Part shown: positions 23,744 through 33,622 of the stretch, in pieces
Layout of the letters: each line of letters opens with the position of its first letter
How positions within the stretch are numbered: the first letter of the stretch is position 1
Program-made: the position numbers and the translations under genes
DNA from: Raphanus sativus
Taxonomy: Eukaryota; Streptophyta; Magnoliopsida; Brassicales; Brassicaceae
Assembly (NCBI RefSeq): GCF_000801105.2
Contig: NC_079516.1
Coordinates: forward strand, 44,186,908 to 44,250,907
Direction: 5' to 3'
DNA: 64,000 nt
The notes under the pieces: model-generated
The model's database searches: none
What the model was told of the DNA's origin: nothing
Seen by the model: the letters and a program-made list of their open reading frames with translations, nothing else

Positions 23744-24659
23744 CGGAGAATATAAAAAGACAAGAGGATGGCTTCCTCTTTGTTTTATGGAAACAGAGGA
23801 ATAGCGGGAGAGATGTGTGTTGTGTGTTTATGAAATCGCTTTCCTCTTTATATATCAGAGCCGAGCGGGTGGCTCTTGTTAAGTGAGAGATGTTGACATA
23901 TATCACTAAGCAAAATATCCAACTCCTCTCAGGTCTGTGCCATGCACTCCTCTGTTTCTTTTTTTTTTCTTTTGGACGGTGTGATTTTTACGTTCTTTCT
24001 TTTTCTTGCTAATTATTGTCAACATTGATGACAGTATGGTCGGCTAATCGCGGCTAAGGATACATGATGAGACTGAAACAGTTGATTACGACGTCACCTG
24101 TATTTTACCGTTACTCTTGTTATCATTATCTCTCAAATGTAATTAGCTATTGGTGGTCAAACTTAGCTGTGACTTTTTATATTGTTAATTTGTAACGGAC
24201 TCAATAAAGTATCTCATGTACCCATAACCACTAAGCTATCAGTAGGCCATTCATAGATGGACTAGACAGCTGTTCGGATACATAGGCTCCTAGAAGTTTC
24301 GTCAACTCTTTTTTTTTTTTTTTTTTGATTAAACGTCAACTCTTTTTTTTTTTTAAGTTTCGTCAACTCTTAACTAGAAGTTGTAGTCAACCTTGATACT
24401 GAATGTTTTCAACACACATCTTCACAGTATATATCACATGGATATATGGAATTAACAAATCATGAACTAACCAATTTCTTAAACTTTCGGCAAGGAGGAT
24501 AATAAAAACTCTAAACAAGTAATTTAAAAGGAAAAACAAAACAAACGGGTTCATGTCATGAGAAGAAGTCAACAGCTTAAGGCTTTAAAGTCGGTGAATC
24601 ATGAATGAATGGGCCAGCTCTCTCCACTTCTCCACTTTTTCCCTTCTCTCTCTCTCCAA
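23744..24659. other. ERF53-like promoter region
   Basis: Upstream flank of the ERF gene. An ACGTCA core (cgacgtcacctg, about 24090) and a TATATA box (about 23850) are visible. Farther upstream lie T-rich nested micro-insertions. No gene recognised. Confidence 0.35.
24294..24371. repeat. Nested micro-insertions with three copies of cgtcaactctt
   Basis: aagtttcgtcaactctt occurs at 24294-24310 and 24355-24371, and cgtcaactctt a third time at 24334-24344. T runs follow the first two copies. The pattern is what two successive insertions of short poly(A)-tailed fragments at one site would leave. Confidence 0.5.
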
Positions 24660-25090
24660 TAATAAAGTCTAGGCTTCATTTTTACCCCGATCCAAAGACC
24701 AAACTAGAATCAATCCAAAAAACGATTTGGGTCGGGTATGAGCAACGTCATGTTACCCTATTGGATCTCATTCTGGAAGATTCGGAATCTTGAACCCGAT
24801 CCAAACCAAACCCGATAAGATAAAAATGAACCTGAATTTTAACCCTACCCTAATAATCTAATATCTACAGCATGTATATGGTAAATTTCGGGTGCAAATT
24901 TTAGGATAGAGTAAAATAGATTCGAATTGCCTGAATTATACCTGAAGTTTATAAAACATATCCAAAATTACAAAGTAACCGATCCAAAACATTGAAATAA
25001 AATTACAAAAGAAAAAACCGATCCAAAAATATAACAAGATCCGAAAATATCTAAAAACCCCGAAAACTGAACGGAGACCGTTTGCATCCG
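24660..25090. repeat. Dispersed 'ccgatccaaa' repeat
   Basis: Repeated ccgatccaaa, aacccgatccaaacc and gatccgaaaat words identify another copy of the dispersed 'cggttcgg' repeat family seen at 1.1-1.3 kb, 6.4-6.6 kb and 22 kb. Boundaries are not sharp. Confidence 0.4.
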
Positions 25091-25605
25091 ATTATATTAA
25101 TTACTGTACATGTACAAAAATTGTGACCGAACGGACCCAGTCACCATGGATCAGCATACTTAGAGACATACTTGTAGAGTATCAATTTCTCCCGGACGAG
25201 CTCTCCGACTGTTCATCGATTTTTCTTTTAATATCGAGTAATTTTGTTGTTGGATCATAAATGACTTTCTTGTATACATGATGCTATGAAGATGGACAAT
25301 TCATAGAAAAATATATTGTCCATAATTTATAGGAAATTGTCCATATTTTATAGGAAAGACAAATACTCCTTATGTATCATTATAAGTGATATTTAAGGTT
25401 TTAGCACATAGATTAAGAAAATACTAACTTGTATAAAATTTACATTGGTTATATACAAATATCATTAAATGAGAATAATTCAACCAATAAGAAAAAAACA
25501 GCATTTTGTAATTGGTCACAAAATTCAAATGCTATTAAATTCTACATAGAATAGTGAGAACATCAATTATTTTGGAACAAAAGAAAATTTTTTAAACACC
25601 ACTTA

Positions 25606-25861
25606 GGGTCTAACTGGTGACCAAGGAACGGATATGAATAATGCATTCCTTAATGTTCCTAACAAATTTTACCATTCACAAGGAATAGTCGTTCCTTTTC
25701 ATTCCTTCTCATTCCTTTAATTGTAGAGAATTAAAGAATTAATTTGTTCCTCACTGAATTTGATATGGAATAACCATTCCTCATCATTCCCATAATTTTA
25801 TTCTCATCCATTATTTTCCTATTTGTTCCTAACATTCCCGAGATGGTTACCAGTTAGACCC
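25606..25861. mobile_element. PIF/Harbinger-type MITE, 256 bp
   Basis: Terminal inverted repeats gggtctaactggtgacca (left) and tggttaccagttagaccc (right) match at 17 of 18 positions. Both ends are flanked by TTA (25603-25605, 25862-25864), the 3-bp target duplication typical of PIF/Harbinger elements. The interior is AT-rich with 'attccttctcattcc' repeats and has no coding capacity. Confidence 0.85.
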
Positions 25862-25864
25862 TTA

Positions 25865-26948
25865 ATATGATACAGAAGGAATATGTTTTACCTGAAGTTC
25901 TGCTTTAATTGTCATTGGCGATTTTTTCGCTTAATCTTTCTTACCAAAAGAACAAGACATTGTTCAAGGTCTAAGGTAATCGTACGAGACCCTCCTCCAG
26001 TTGACATTTTTCGGATCAAGATCTACACCAACAATTTTAAACCAACCCTATTGACATTAGAAAAGAAATCCCCTAATGCAAATGAAATGAAATTACTCGA
26101 ATGTATTTCTCAATGTTAATTAAAAAGTTAACAGTTAAGTTTTATGAAAAAGTGTTTAGCGATTGGATCTGGTGATAAAAAAAATTTGTAGATGTTTTTG
26201 CAGAAAAGTGCTAAATAAACATTTGTTTATTTGGTGATTATGTGTGGAATACAAAGAAGAAATGAACGAAGAGTTTATAGTATATATTGCTACGGTTGAT
26301 TTTTAGATCTTTTCTGAAAAAATGATTGCTGATTAGTAATGTTCATTTGCTTAATGAGTATTGACTTTAGTTTTATCTGACCCAAAACCAACATTAATGA
26401 TTTGATTAAACTAACCAATCAACTTACATAATTTGTAAAACGGTCTGGCTTTGGTTTTCGGACCAAAAATACAAACAGAAAACTCACTTACCTCGTTATC
26501 TAAGATATGACAAATGTTCTACTGTTTTAAAATTATTTCTTAAAAAAACATTAATGGTGTGGGAGTGCATTAATGTAGGTCACACAAAAGAAAGGCAAGA
26601 GCAGGCAAATTGAAGGTGACTGTATACAAAAGTAGGTCTTTCAGTTTTGTACAGAGGAAGCTCATGACAATAACCAAAGCAGAACGAATGAAGTTTCATC
26701 AAGTTTTTAATTAGGCTTCGCTTCTTGTGATTCCTCTAAAATTTATATCATTTCATACGTTCGATCTTGTTTTCATGTGACCTTCCCTCTTGCCTACCGT
26801 GAGTCTCATCAATTTCGTAGAACGCTATGTTAACAATCCACGTATCATATATACACCTTACTTTCTCGCCGTACGTATACCACACACACATTACTTCATC
26901 CCACTTCCTAACTTATATAATTTTACTACTCGTTCACAGAGTAATATC
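25865..26948. other. Upstream region of EPF1
   Basis: No other gene recognised in this 1.1-kb stretch, which should hold the EPF1 promoter. No element could be assigned with confidence. Confidence 0.35.
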
Positions 26949-27371
26949 ATGAAGTCATTTCTTCTCATTGTCATATTCCTCTCTTTCTTTGTCGGCTCTA
27001 TCTTCGCTAGTAGGCATTTTCCGACGCCCCCCTATCCAAGTATGTATGCTCTTCTCTCTCACTCTCTTTAATTTTCCCACCTCTTTCACTATCTTCAAGG
27101 TCTTTTAACTTGTTCAATTATGTTTTCGTGTGCGTGCGCAGGTCATCATCATCATGTCGGAATGGTGACTAGGAAAATGAAGCGTCAGAGGAGGCCGGAC
27201 ACGGTGCAGGTGGCTGGGTCTAGGCTGCCTGACTGCTCACACGCGTGTGGCTCATGCTCCCCATGCCGTCTTGTGATGGTTAGCTTCGTGTGTGCATCGT
27301 TAGCGGAGGCTGAGACTTGTCCTATGGCTTATAAGTGCATGTGCAAGAACAAATCCTACCCCGTCCCATGA
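26949..27371 (+). CDS. EPF1: EPIDERMAL PATTERNING FACTOR 1, secreted Cys-rich peptide
   Basis: Two exons (26949-27039 and 27142-27371) join in frame to 106 residues. A hydrophobic signal peptide (about 1-20, SFLLIVIFLSFFVGSIFA) is followed by a short propeptide and the mature EPF domain with eight cysteines (LPDCSHACGSCSPCRLV ... CASLAEAETC ... CMCKNKSYPVP). EPF1 is secreted by stomatal precursors and enforces one-cell spacing through ERECTA-family receptors and TMM. The propeptide junction KRQRRPDTVQ is basic, as expected for processing. The Arabidopsis homologue is At2g20875 (recalled). The start lies directly before the signal peptide. Confidence 0.95.
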
Positions 27372-27952
27372 TGAGCCTCTCTTACACTTAACTCTATGCA
27401 TTCAAACGTTTTGTTTTGTGTTTTTTTTTTTTAATGTTTTCTTTTTTTTTCGGGTAAACGACCATGTGTACGTATAAAATGCATCTTTTCCCTTCTTTTA
27501 AATTTCTCCACTCAGGACTGGTAGGATCGATACCTTAAACACAGTTAGACGAAACGAGATTAGTTAAGTTAAGCCATTCAAAAGTGTTGTAGACTAAATT
27601 GAAAGAGAAAGCCACTCAAATCATTGGGCTCTTCTAGTGAATTGTGGCCCATGGGCCATGACACCGCATTTCTGACTGCAACAACCAAAGTTGCAGAAAG
27701 AATAATATTAAAAGGGCTACGTCTATACGTTGTTGGCTGCCACCAAACTTTGGAGGCTCTCTAATAATTAGCACACTCCATTCTACGCATTTGTTACACA
27801 CCATCTATTTTCAACCATCTCTTCTCACCTTCGTTAAATGTTTCCACAGTTAGCTCAATAATTTACTATATACACCACATACATCTTCCCTCCACAAGAC
27901 AAACAAACACAGTACCTTCCCAAACTCTTCTCAATAACAATAAAAAAAACAA
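27372..27952. other. Intergenic EPF1/cell-wall protein
   Basis: 3' flank of EPF1 and promoter of the next gene. Contains two ggcccatgggcc-type palindromic site II words (about 27646-27657). No gene recognised. Confidence 0.35.
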
Positions 27953-28411
27953 ATGGCTTCGTCCCTGCTAACACCCGCAGCAGCAGCAGTCACTGTCATG
28001 CTTCTTGGCCTACTGCTTGGATCTGCAGAGCAAGTTAGCGGACTGCGTCATGTCCCTAAGTCCCATAAGACCACCACTGATGTAAAACACCCTGATTTTC
28101 TTGTCACCATTGAGCCCAAACCAACTATTCTCATCCCCGGTGTTGGAAGGTTCTTGCTTCCTCCCAAATGTAAGAAACCATTCTACCCTTACAATCCTGT
28201 CACCGGAGCTCCCCTTACTGGTGGGTCTATCGGTGGCCAAATCCCATCATATGGTGGTGGACAAGGGGGCGGAACTCGCACCCAGCTCCCTGGTGGTGAT
28301 GATACGCTTGTCCCAAACCCCGGATATGAAACTCCAACCCCGACCACTGGAGCTGGAGCTGGAGCTGGCGCTGGAAACAACGGCCAAGTTCCTCCGGTGC
28401 CACTACCCTGA
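27953..28411 (+). CDS. Small secreted Gly/Pro-rich cell-wall-type protein
   Basis: An intronless gene of 152 codons. The N terminus (about 1-30) is a signal peptide with a hydrophobic core (VTVMLLGLLLGSAEQVSG). The middle has a conserved-looking segment TILIPGVGRFLLPPKCKKPFYPYNPVTGAP; the C terminus is low-complexity Gly-, Thr- and Pro-rich with (GA)n. No enzyme domain is present. It corresponds to the putative cell wall protein At2g20870 (recalled), related to other seed/wall Gly-Pro-rich proteins. The role is structural or unknown. The start fits the signal peptide. Confidence 0.85.
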   Translation: MASSLLTPAAAAVTVMLLGLLLGSAEQVSGLRHVPKSHKTTTDVKHPDFLVTIEPKPTILIPGVGRFLLPPKCKKPFYPYNPVTGAPLTGGSIGGQIPSYGGGQGGGTRTQLPGGDDTLVPNPGYETPTPTTGAGAGAGAGNNGQVPPVPLP

Positions 28412-29136
28412 TTTCTTTTTCAATATCTGTCAACAAATAAGCATTTCTTAGATGCAAAAGGGTCTATGAGTCTTACCTTCTGGTTTACTAGCCGTTACCT
28501 TATGAGTCATATGTTTGTCATCTCTCTCTTTCTTTATGGATCTCTCTGTAACAAGAGAGAATCTTGTGTCTTGTTCTTCACTCAATGTTGTCATCTATAG
28601 TATTTATTGACATTCCATTACATTTAAATATCAAAATCCTTTTATGAAAAATGTACTCGTACTCATCCATTCCGCATACTTAACACACTAGATGAAGAAA
28701 AGTACACAATCAAAGCTGAATACACTAATCAGTAATCACCCCTTCGAATTATTCCCTACAAAATGAATGACCAAACTAAAAAAAACAAAACAATTACAAC
28801 CTAATGGTACGCTGATGCAAAACTACAAAAGGGACAATGGAAGCCGACCACTGTGGCTAGGAGAAAACAACAAAACACGCTTACTGGATTTCTTCATTCT
28901 ACAATCTACACCACTAAAAAGGGTTTATTATATCATCACCGCAACTGAGCTTAGACGATGGAGCAAAGTCGTATAGCATCAGAGAAAGACTGAAGGACAA
29001 ATGATAGTAAGAGAGAAAAGAGTAAACACACAAATGACAATCATAGTAAGTATTACATCTCCTCAATCATTATTTCAGAATAAACAAAGCAAATAAAGTG
29101 AAAGAATTCACAAAGCGTAAATCTTGGAATGAGTAT
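28412..29136. other. Convergent intergenic region
   Basis: 3' flanks of the cell-wall protein gene and lipoyl synthase. A 69-codon frame at 28767-28976 has no recognisable motif. Nothing else seen. Confidence 0.4.
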
Positions 29137-30493
29137 CTACGAGGAGGAAGAAGGAGAAACTCGATCAGCCTCTATCATGGACTTTATGTAGTACTCTCCT
29201 GCTTTGTACGACGACCTCACCATTGGCCCTGATGCCACGTACCTGAATCCCTGTTTAACCAACAACCCTCTTAGTTAGCCTCCATCAGATTTAAAAAGAA
29301 AAAAAAAAGCAAATTACCATTTCCATGCCAAGAAGCCGATATCTCTCAAAAGCCTCAGGTGTCACGTACTCAGCAACTTGCATGTGACGCTTAGAAGGTC
29401 GCATGTACTGTCCAAACGTCATAACATCAACCCCAGCTGCTCTCACTTTCTCCATCGTCTTGACAACTTGATCAGGGGTCTCCCCACATCCCAGCATCAC
29501 CGAAGTCTTCGTCAAGGTCCCCGCAGGCGCATGCTGCTTAGCCATCCTAAGCACATCCATCGACTGTTTAAAGTTAGCACGGTGATCCCTCACGGAACTC
29601 TGAAGCTCTTCAACCGTCTCAATGTTGTGTGCGAAGACGTCGAGCCCTGACTTGGCCACTTTCTCAACACACCCACCATCTCCTCGGAAATCAGGAACTA
29701 ACAAAAAAAAAAGAATAATTAAATTCAATTAAAATTAAATTAAAGAGGGTTTGTCGTTACCAAGAGCTTCTATGAGCATCTCCGGCTTCAATGTTTTCAA
29801 TCTCTGTACAGTTTGCGCGAAATGGCCACTCCCCTGATCAGGCAGATCGTCACGATCTACGCTGGTGATGACCACATAATCAACACCCCAGGACGCGATG
29901 GCTTCAGCGACATTGTTCGGTTCGTTTGGATCGGGAGGAGGAGGCGTACGCGACGTCTTCACATTACAAAACCTATAACAAAAGATTAAAGAAGAAGCAA
30001 ATGATTTCAATCTGGAGAAGGAGGAGGGGACTGGGAGGATGAGGAATCGAATCGAACCGAACCTGCAGCCACGTGTACAAGTATCCCCCAAGATCATAAT
30101 CGTCGCGGTGGCGGTTCCGGTTTCGCCGCCGGACCAGCACTCGCCGAGGTTGGGACACTTGGCCTCCTCGCAGACGGTGTGGAGGTTAAGGTCTCTGAGC
30201 TTCTTTTTGATCTGGACGTACCTCTCGCCGCCTGGGATCGACTCCTTCATCCATTTGGGCTTGGGGAGGGGCTTCTTCTTGGTGCCGACCTCAACGGAGT
30301 AGGTGTCGCCGTGGATGAAGTCGGTGAGGGAAGGGGACTCGTCCGCCAGCCGCGCTCGGAGAGACTCGAGGGTCCTGGGGGATTGGGTTGTTGCGGAGGA
30401 GACGGGAGTGATCGGGGAGGAAGAGGTGGAGGAGAAGAATCTCGACGCCGGTCTAAGGAATCGAGAGGCGACGAGTGCGGAACGGGATTGCAT
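29137..30493 (-). CDS. LIP1: Lipoyl synthase, mitochondrial
   Basis: Four exons (30063-30493, 29761-29972, 29318-29697, 29137-29250) join in frame to 378 residues. The enzyme is a radical SAM protein that inserts two sulfurs into octanoyl groups on lipoate-dependent proteins. It has both expected iron-sulfur motifs: the N-terminal CX4CX5C (C108, C113, C119, in [12 protein letters not shown]) and the radical-SAM CX3CX2C (C139, C143, C146, in CTRGCRFC). The first intron splits the codon of the arginine before the last of these. The N terminus is Arg/Ser-rich and acid-poor, a mitochondrial presequence. The C-terminal SGPMVRSSY carries the conserved serine. It matches At2g20860 (recalled). Confidence 0.95.
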
Positions 30494-30775
30494 ATCTCTC
30501 TTCCCTCTCTCTCTCTCTCTCTCTGTCTCGATTTAGGATCCTCACCGCAAAAAAAAAAAGTTGAACAAGGAAATGGATGGTGAAACAACAGCGTCTCCTC
30601 CATCTCTCGTTTGTGTCCTTTTACTAATAAGGCTAGGCCCATTAAGTTACACTCTTGTTTAACTACCATGATTGGCCCATTTTGTCATAGTTGCCTTATG
30701 TTTTGAAACTAAAAAACGCACCCAATGTAGCAAGTATCCCTGATAAGAATTTGATTTTTTTTTTTCAACTTGTAG
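30494..30775. promoter_or_regulatory. LIP1 upstream region
   Basis: Contains a CT/GA-rich run (about 30500-30525) in the presumed leader and a ggcccatt site II-type word near 30636-30643. This is the minus-strand gene's promoter side; no TATA box is obvious. Confidence 0.35.
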
Positions 30776-30829
30776 GATCAAAAAGCTAAGGAGAAGGAAC
30801 TTCAGCCAAAAGAGGCTGAATTGAAGAGG
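30776..30829 (+). pseudogene. Relic exon of a SCAMP (secretory carrier membrane protein)
   Basis: After a T-rich tract and an AG acceptor (30774-30775), 54 bases translate as DQKAKEKELQPKEAELKR, matching the conserved cytosolic coiled-coil segment (KEKELQ-KEAELKRRE) of plant SCAMPs. The frame then runs into unrelated sequence and the rest of the gene is missing. In Arabidopsis a SCAMP gene (At2g20840, recalled) lies in exactly this interval, between LIP1 and the small zinc-ribbon gene. This is best read as a fractionation relic; a chance match of 18 charged residues is the alternative. Confidence 0.55.
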
Positions 30830-32112
30830 ATTTGTTCATTTGTTTGTTAATTTCAATGATTCTGTTTCTTTCGAATATATCTAGTCTTGGGGATTTGTTC
30901 ATTATTGTTAATCACTCAATCAATGTGTGTGAAATTGCAATGTTAGATCTGCCTTTTTGATTTCTCAAATACATGTGTCTGTGTTATAAGTTTTTGATTA
31001 AAAGTTGTTGCGAGTAATCAACAAGATCCATGTAAGGCTTTCCAATCAACCACGGAGATTTTGTTTTGTCACTGTCATTCATAAAATATTCATGTCCATT
31101 TAGCCTTTCTTTCTTTATATTCATCATAGAGACACTTACTCACTTGTGAGCATTTGGTTATTCAGGTTCCCCCTCCGTTTCTTCTAAATCAACTAATTCA
31201 TTAGGTTTTGTTTTGATGGACAAAACAAGAAAAGGGGAAGAAGTAAAGTAGTGTTTGTACGTTTGTGTGTGGGAACAGCAAGTATACATGTACTTGAGGG
31301 GGAGATGGAAATCGGCAGAGATGAAGCAGGAGGAAACAAGACGTGCAATGATGGCAGCTCTCTGACAACACACACCCGAACCATTTCGTTCCAGCGAACA
31401 ACTTCATAAAGATCCTCTTCTCTTGCGCTTGTAGGGGATTTTACTTACTCCGCCACTCACTCCCTTTTTCACTCTTTAAGAAAATGTAACTCACTCAACT
31501 TCTTAACTGTTTTTCTTTTCTTTCTTTTCAAAACCATTTTTGAAAGAAGCCTACACTCTGAAACATATACATAATAAATACGCAAGTTTGGATATATCCT
31601 CAAGGCTCAAACGCGTACGTGATGGTTCAAGTATGGGTAACGTTAGAACATGGTAGTTTGTTCAAAGGCAATAATGGGTGGGTGTTATCATTCTCTTAAC
31701 TAAATAAAATACTACGAATATTGAGAAAGTCAATGGCTATGGTTAAATGGGGAAATGGGTCTCTGCCCGCTGGTGTAGTCTATTGAGTAGTATCCTATTA
31801 AATAAATAATCAGAGGCAGTTGAGAGTAATAATAAGAAAAGATGTGGCACAACTCGCAAGTGGTGGTTTCGTTTATATAATAAAAATCCGATAAATTTTT
31901 GAATGTGCAAAAAGTCAATGTGAGTAAGGGAAGTCAGCTAACCAACTGTACGTGACACGCGGCGGCGATCTAGATGGTTGAATAACTCCCGAAACTGCTC
32001 TATTTAAGAAGAAGACACACTTATTACCCCTCTCCAACTTGAAGCTTAACACACAACATTCAGTTCTGTTGTTGCCAATCTCTTTTCATCTAGTCTGACC
32101 TGTGGAGAAAGA
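30830..32112. other. Intergenic region, no gene recognised
   Basis: Nothing convincing beyond the SCAMP relic. Short minus-strand frames at 31158-31407 have no recognisable motif. A possible TATA box (tctatttaag) lies near 31999. Confidence 0.4.
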
Positions 32113-32319
32113 ATGGCCATCTTCTGTTTTCTTGTAGACCAGAGGAAGAAAGTCCGAGGGAGGAAGCCGGCGGCCGGTTTATGCTCAAGGTGTGGAGGAG
32201 GAGCAGTGGTGGCTGACATGAGAACCTCCACAAGATTCTGCGGGGTTCCCTTTTACCGCAAAGCTTGGAAGGCCATTGTCTGTCACTTCTGCGGCGCTGT
32301 ACTCAAATCATACCACTGA
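32113..32319 (+). CDS. Small zinc-ribbon-like protein of unknown function
   Basis: A 68-codon single-exon gene. Two CXXC knuckles (CSRC, about 24-27, and CHFC, about 57-60) can form a zinc ribbon; the region between them is rich in Arg and aromatic residues (STRFCGVPFYRKAWKAIVC). The N terminus MAIFCFLVDQRKKVRGRKPAAG is shared, from memory, by a small plant family that includes the Arabidopsis gene at this position (At2g20835). No function is known to me. The reading frame, its good ATG and the syntenic position support a real gene. Confidence 0.7.
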   Translation: MAIFCFLVDQRKKVRGRKPAAGLCSRCGGGAVVADMRTSTRFCGVPFYRKAWKAIVCHFCGAVLKSYH

Positions 32320-32340
32320 TAACTGATGAACCTTACCATA

Positions 32341-32520
32341 TTTGTTTTTGTTGTTTTTCTAATCCCATTTGAATCAAGCTTTTTTTGTTTTTCTAAATCC
32401 ATTTGTTTGTTCTAATGAATCAAGATTTTTTTGTTTTTCTAATTCCATTTGTTTGTTTTAATGAATCAAGCTTTTTTTTTGTTTTTCTAATTCCATTTGT
32501 TTGTTTTAATGAATCAGGCT
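32341..32520. repeat. Tandem repeat of about 50 bp in the 3' flank
   Basis: Three to four copies of a unit containing ttgtttttctaattccattt, gtttgttttaatgaatcaag and a T run lie just after the zinc-ribbon gene, probably in its 3' UTR. Copies differ in T-run length and a few bases; the first is shortened. Confidence 0.75.
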
Positions 32521-32549
32521 ACTTGCCATTGTATGTAACTTGATTACCT

Positions 32550-32592
32550 AGAGACCCTACTGTTGCTCAAAAAAAAAAGAGACCCTACTGTT
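32550..32592. repeat. Micro-insertion gctcA9 with 15-bp target duplication
   Basis: agagaccctactgtt occurs at 32550-32564 and 32578-32592 without mismatch. The 13 bases between are gctc and nine A residues. This is the structure of a retroposon reduced to its poly(A) tail. Confidence 0.65.
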
Positions 32593-33039
32593 TTGTTGTT
32601 ATTCAGCTTTTTTCTATAAGCTTATGAGATGGATCTTCTCTTTTTTTTTTGTCATAAACTGAAGTGAAACACACAAGTTTGGTTTTAGGCTTTTAGGAAA
32701 ATAAAAGCAAACACAAGTTTGGTAAGAAAAGTTAATAGGAAAAGCATGAAGGAATGAATAATCAAAAGCCAACTTGCTTCAAGTAGTTTTACAGCTTTCA
32801 TCATTAAATTCCTCTCTCTCTCTCTGTCACTCTCTCACTCTCAGTACAGCCAGTGACTCATGTTTGATAGCACCTAACACATATGAGGAAGGCCCAATTG
32901 TTTTGGGCCTCATATATTCTGACCCAAAAATTACATCCTTAAACCTCTCCTCTAACCCTAGTTAAGATCTGAAACGTATAAGAAGAATATACAACAAATC
33001 TATCGAGAGAGATCGCCATCACTTTTTTTTTTCAATTGA
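32593..33039. other. Upstream region of LTO1-like gene
   Basis: No gene recognised. Contains a CT-rich microsatellite (about 32812-32840), a TTGGGCC site II-type word (about 32901) and aaccctagtt close to a telo-box (about 32954), all common in promoters of genes for ribosome biogenesis and translation. Confidence 0.4.
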
Positions 33040-33462
33040 ATGATGGATTCGGAGGAAGATATCTTCGATTGCATATTGCGCCTAGAGGAAACACACATAC
33101 AGCAAGGCTTCGACGAAGGCTACGAAGCGGGTCTAGCGTCTGGTCGGGAAGACGCTCGTCATCTCGGTCTGAAACTCGGGTTCGAAACAGGCGAGCTGCT
33201 CGGATTCTACAAGGGCTGCTCTTCCCTCTGGAACTCACCTGCTCTCCTCGCTCACCTGTCTCCCCAGCTCCACAAGCATCTCCACGATTTCCAATCCCTG
33301 CTCGATAAGTTCCCGCTGCTGGATCCCGAGGACGAAGCCAAAGACGAGATCAAGGATGATCTCAGGGTCAAGTTCAACATCATATGCGCATCTCTCGGCG
33401 TATCCAAGAAACAATTGGTGTACAAGGGTTACCCAAACCCTTCTTCCAATCTCGACTTTTAA
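33040..33462 (+). CDS. LTO1/Yae1-domain protein (ABCE1 Fe-S maturation adaptor)
   Basis: A 140-codon single-exon gene. Residues about 22-60 show glycines at four-residue spacing (GFDEGYEAGLASGRE, GLKLGFETGELLGFYKG), the deca-GX3 motif of the Yae1/LTO1 family. In yeast and human, Lto1 with Yae1 recruits the cytosolic iron-sulfur assembly machinery to the ribosome recycling factor ABCE1/Rli1. The C terminus is helical and ends SSNLDF. Two ATGs (33040, 33043) compete; the first is used. Its stop lies only 160 bp before the start of the formiminotransferase-like gene on the same strand. Confidence 0.85.
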   Translation: MMDSEEDIFDCILRLEETHIQQGFDEGYEAGLASGREDARHLGLKLGFETGELLGFYKGCSSLWNSPALLAHLSPQLHKHLHDFQSLLDKFPLLDPEDEAKDEIKDDLRVKFNIICASLGVSKKQLVYKGYPNPSSNLDF

Positions 33463-33622
33463 CAAATTGTATTTTTTTTCTCTTTTTTCTGTAATTTTTT
33501 TTAATTGGTTTGTATTTTTAATGAATAGTAGCCACAGATCTAAAAATGTGAGTGGATAAGCTTCTTTCTTTTAGACAACTTTTAGCGCACTTTTAATTTA
33601 TTTATCTAGGAGGAGGGAGGAG

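Noticed and set aside
31158..31407. Overlapping small minus-strand frames with several cysteines
   Set aside because: No recognised motif, no conserved architecture, and three competing frames over the same bases.
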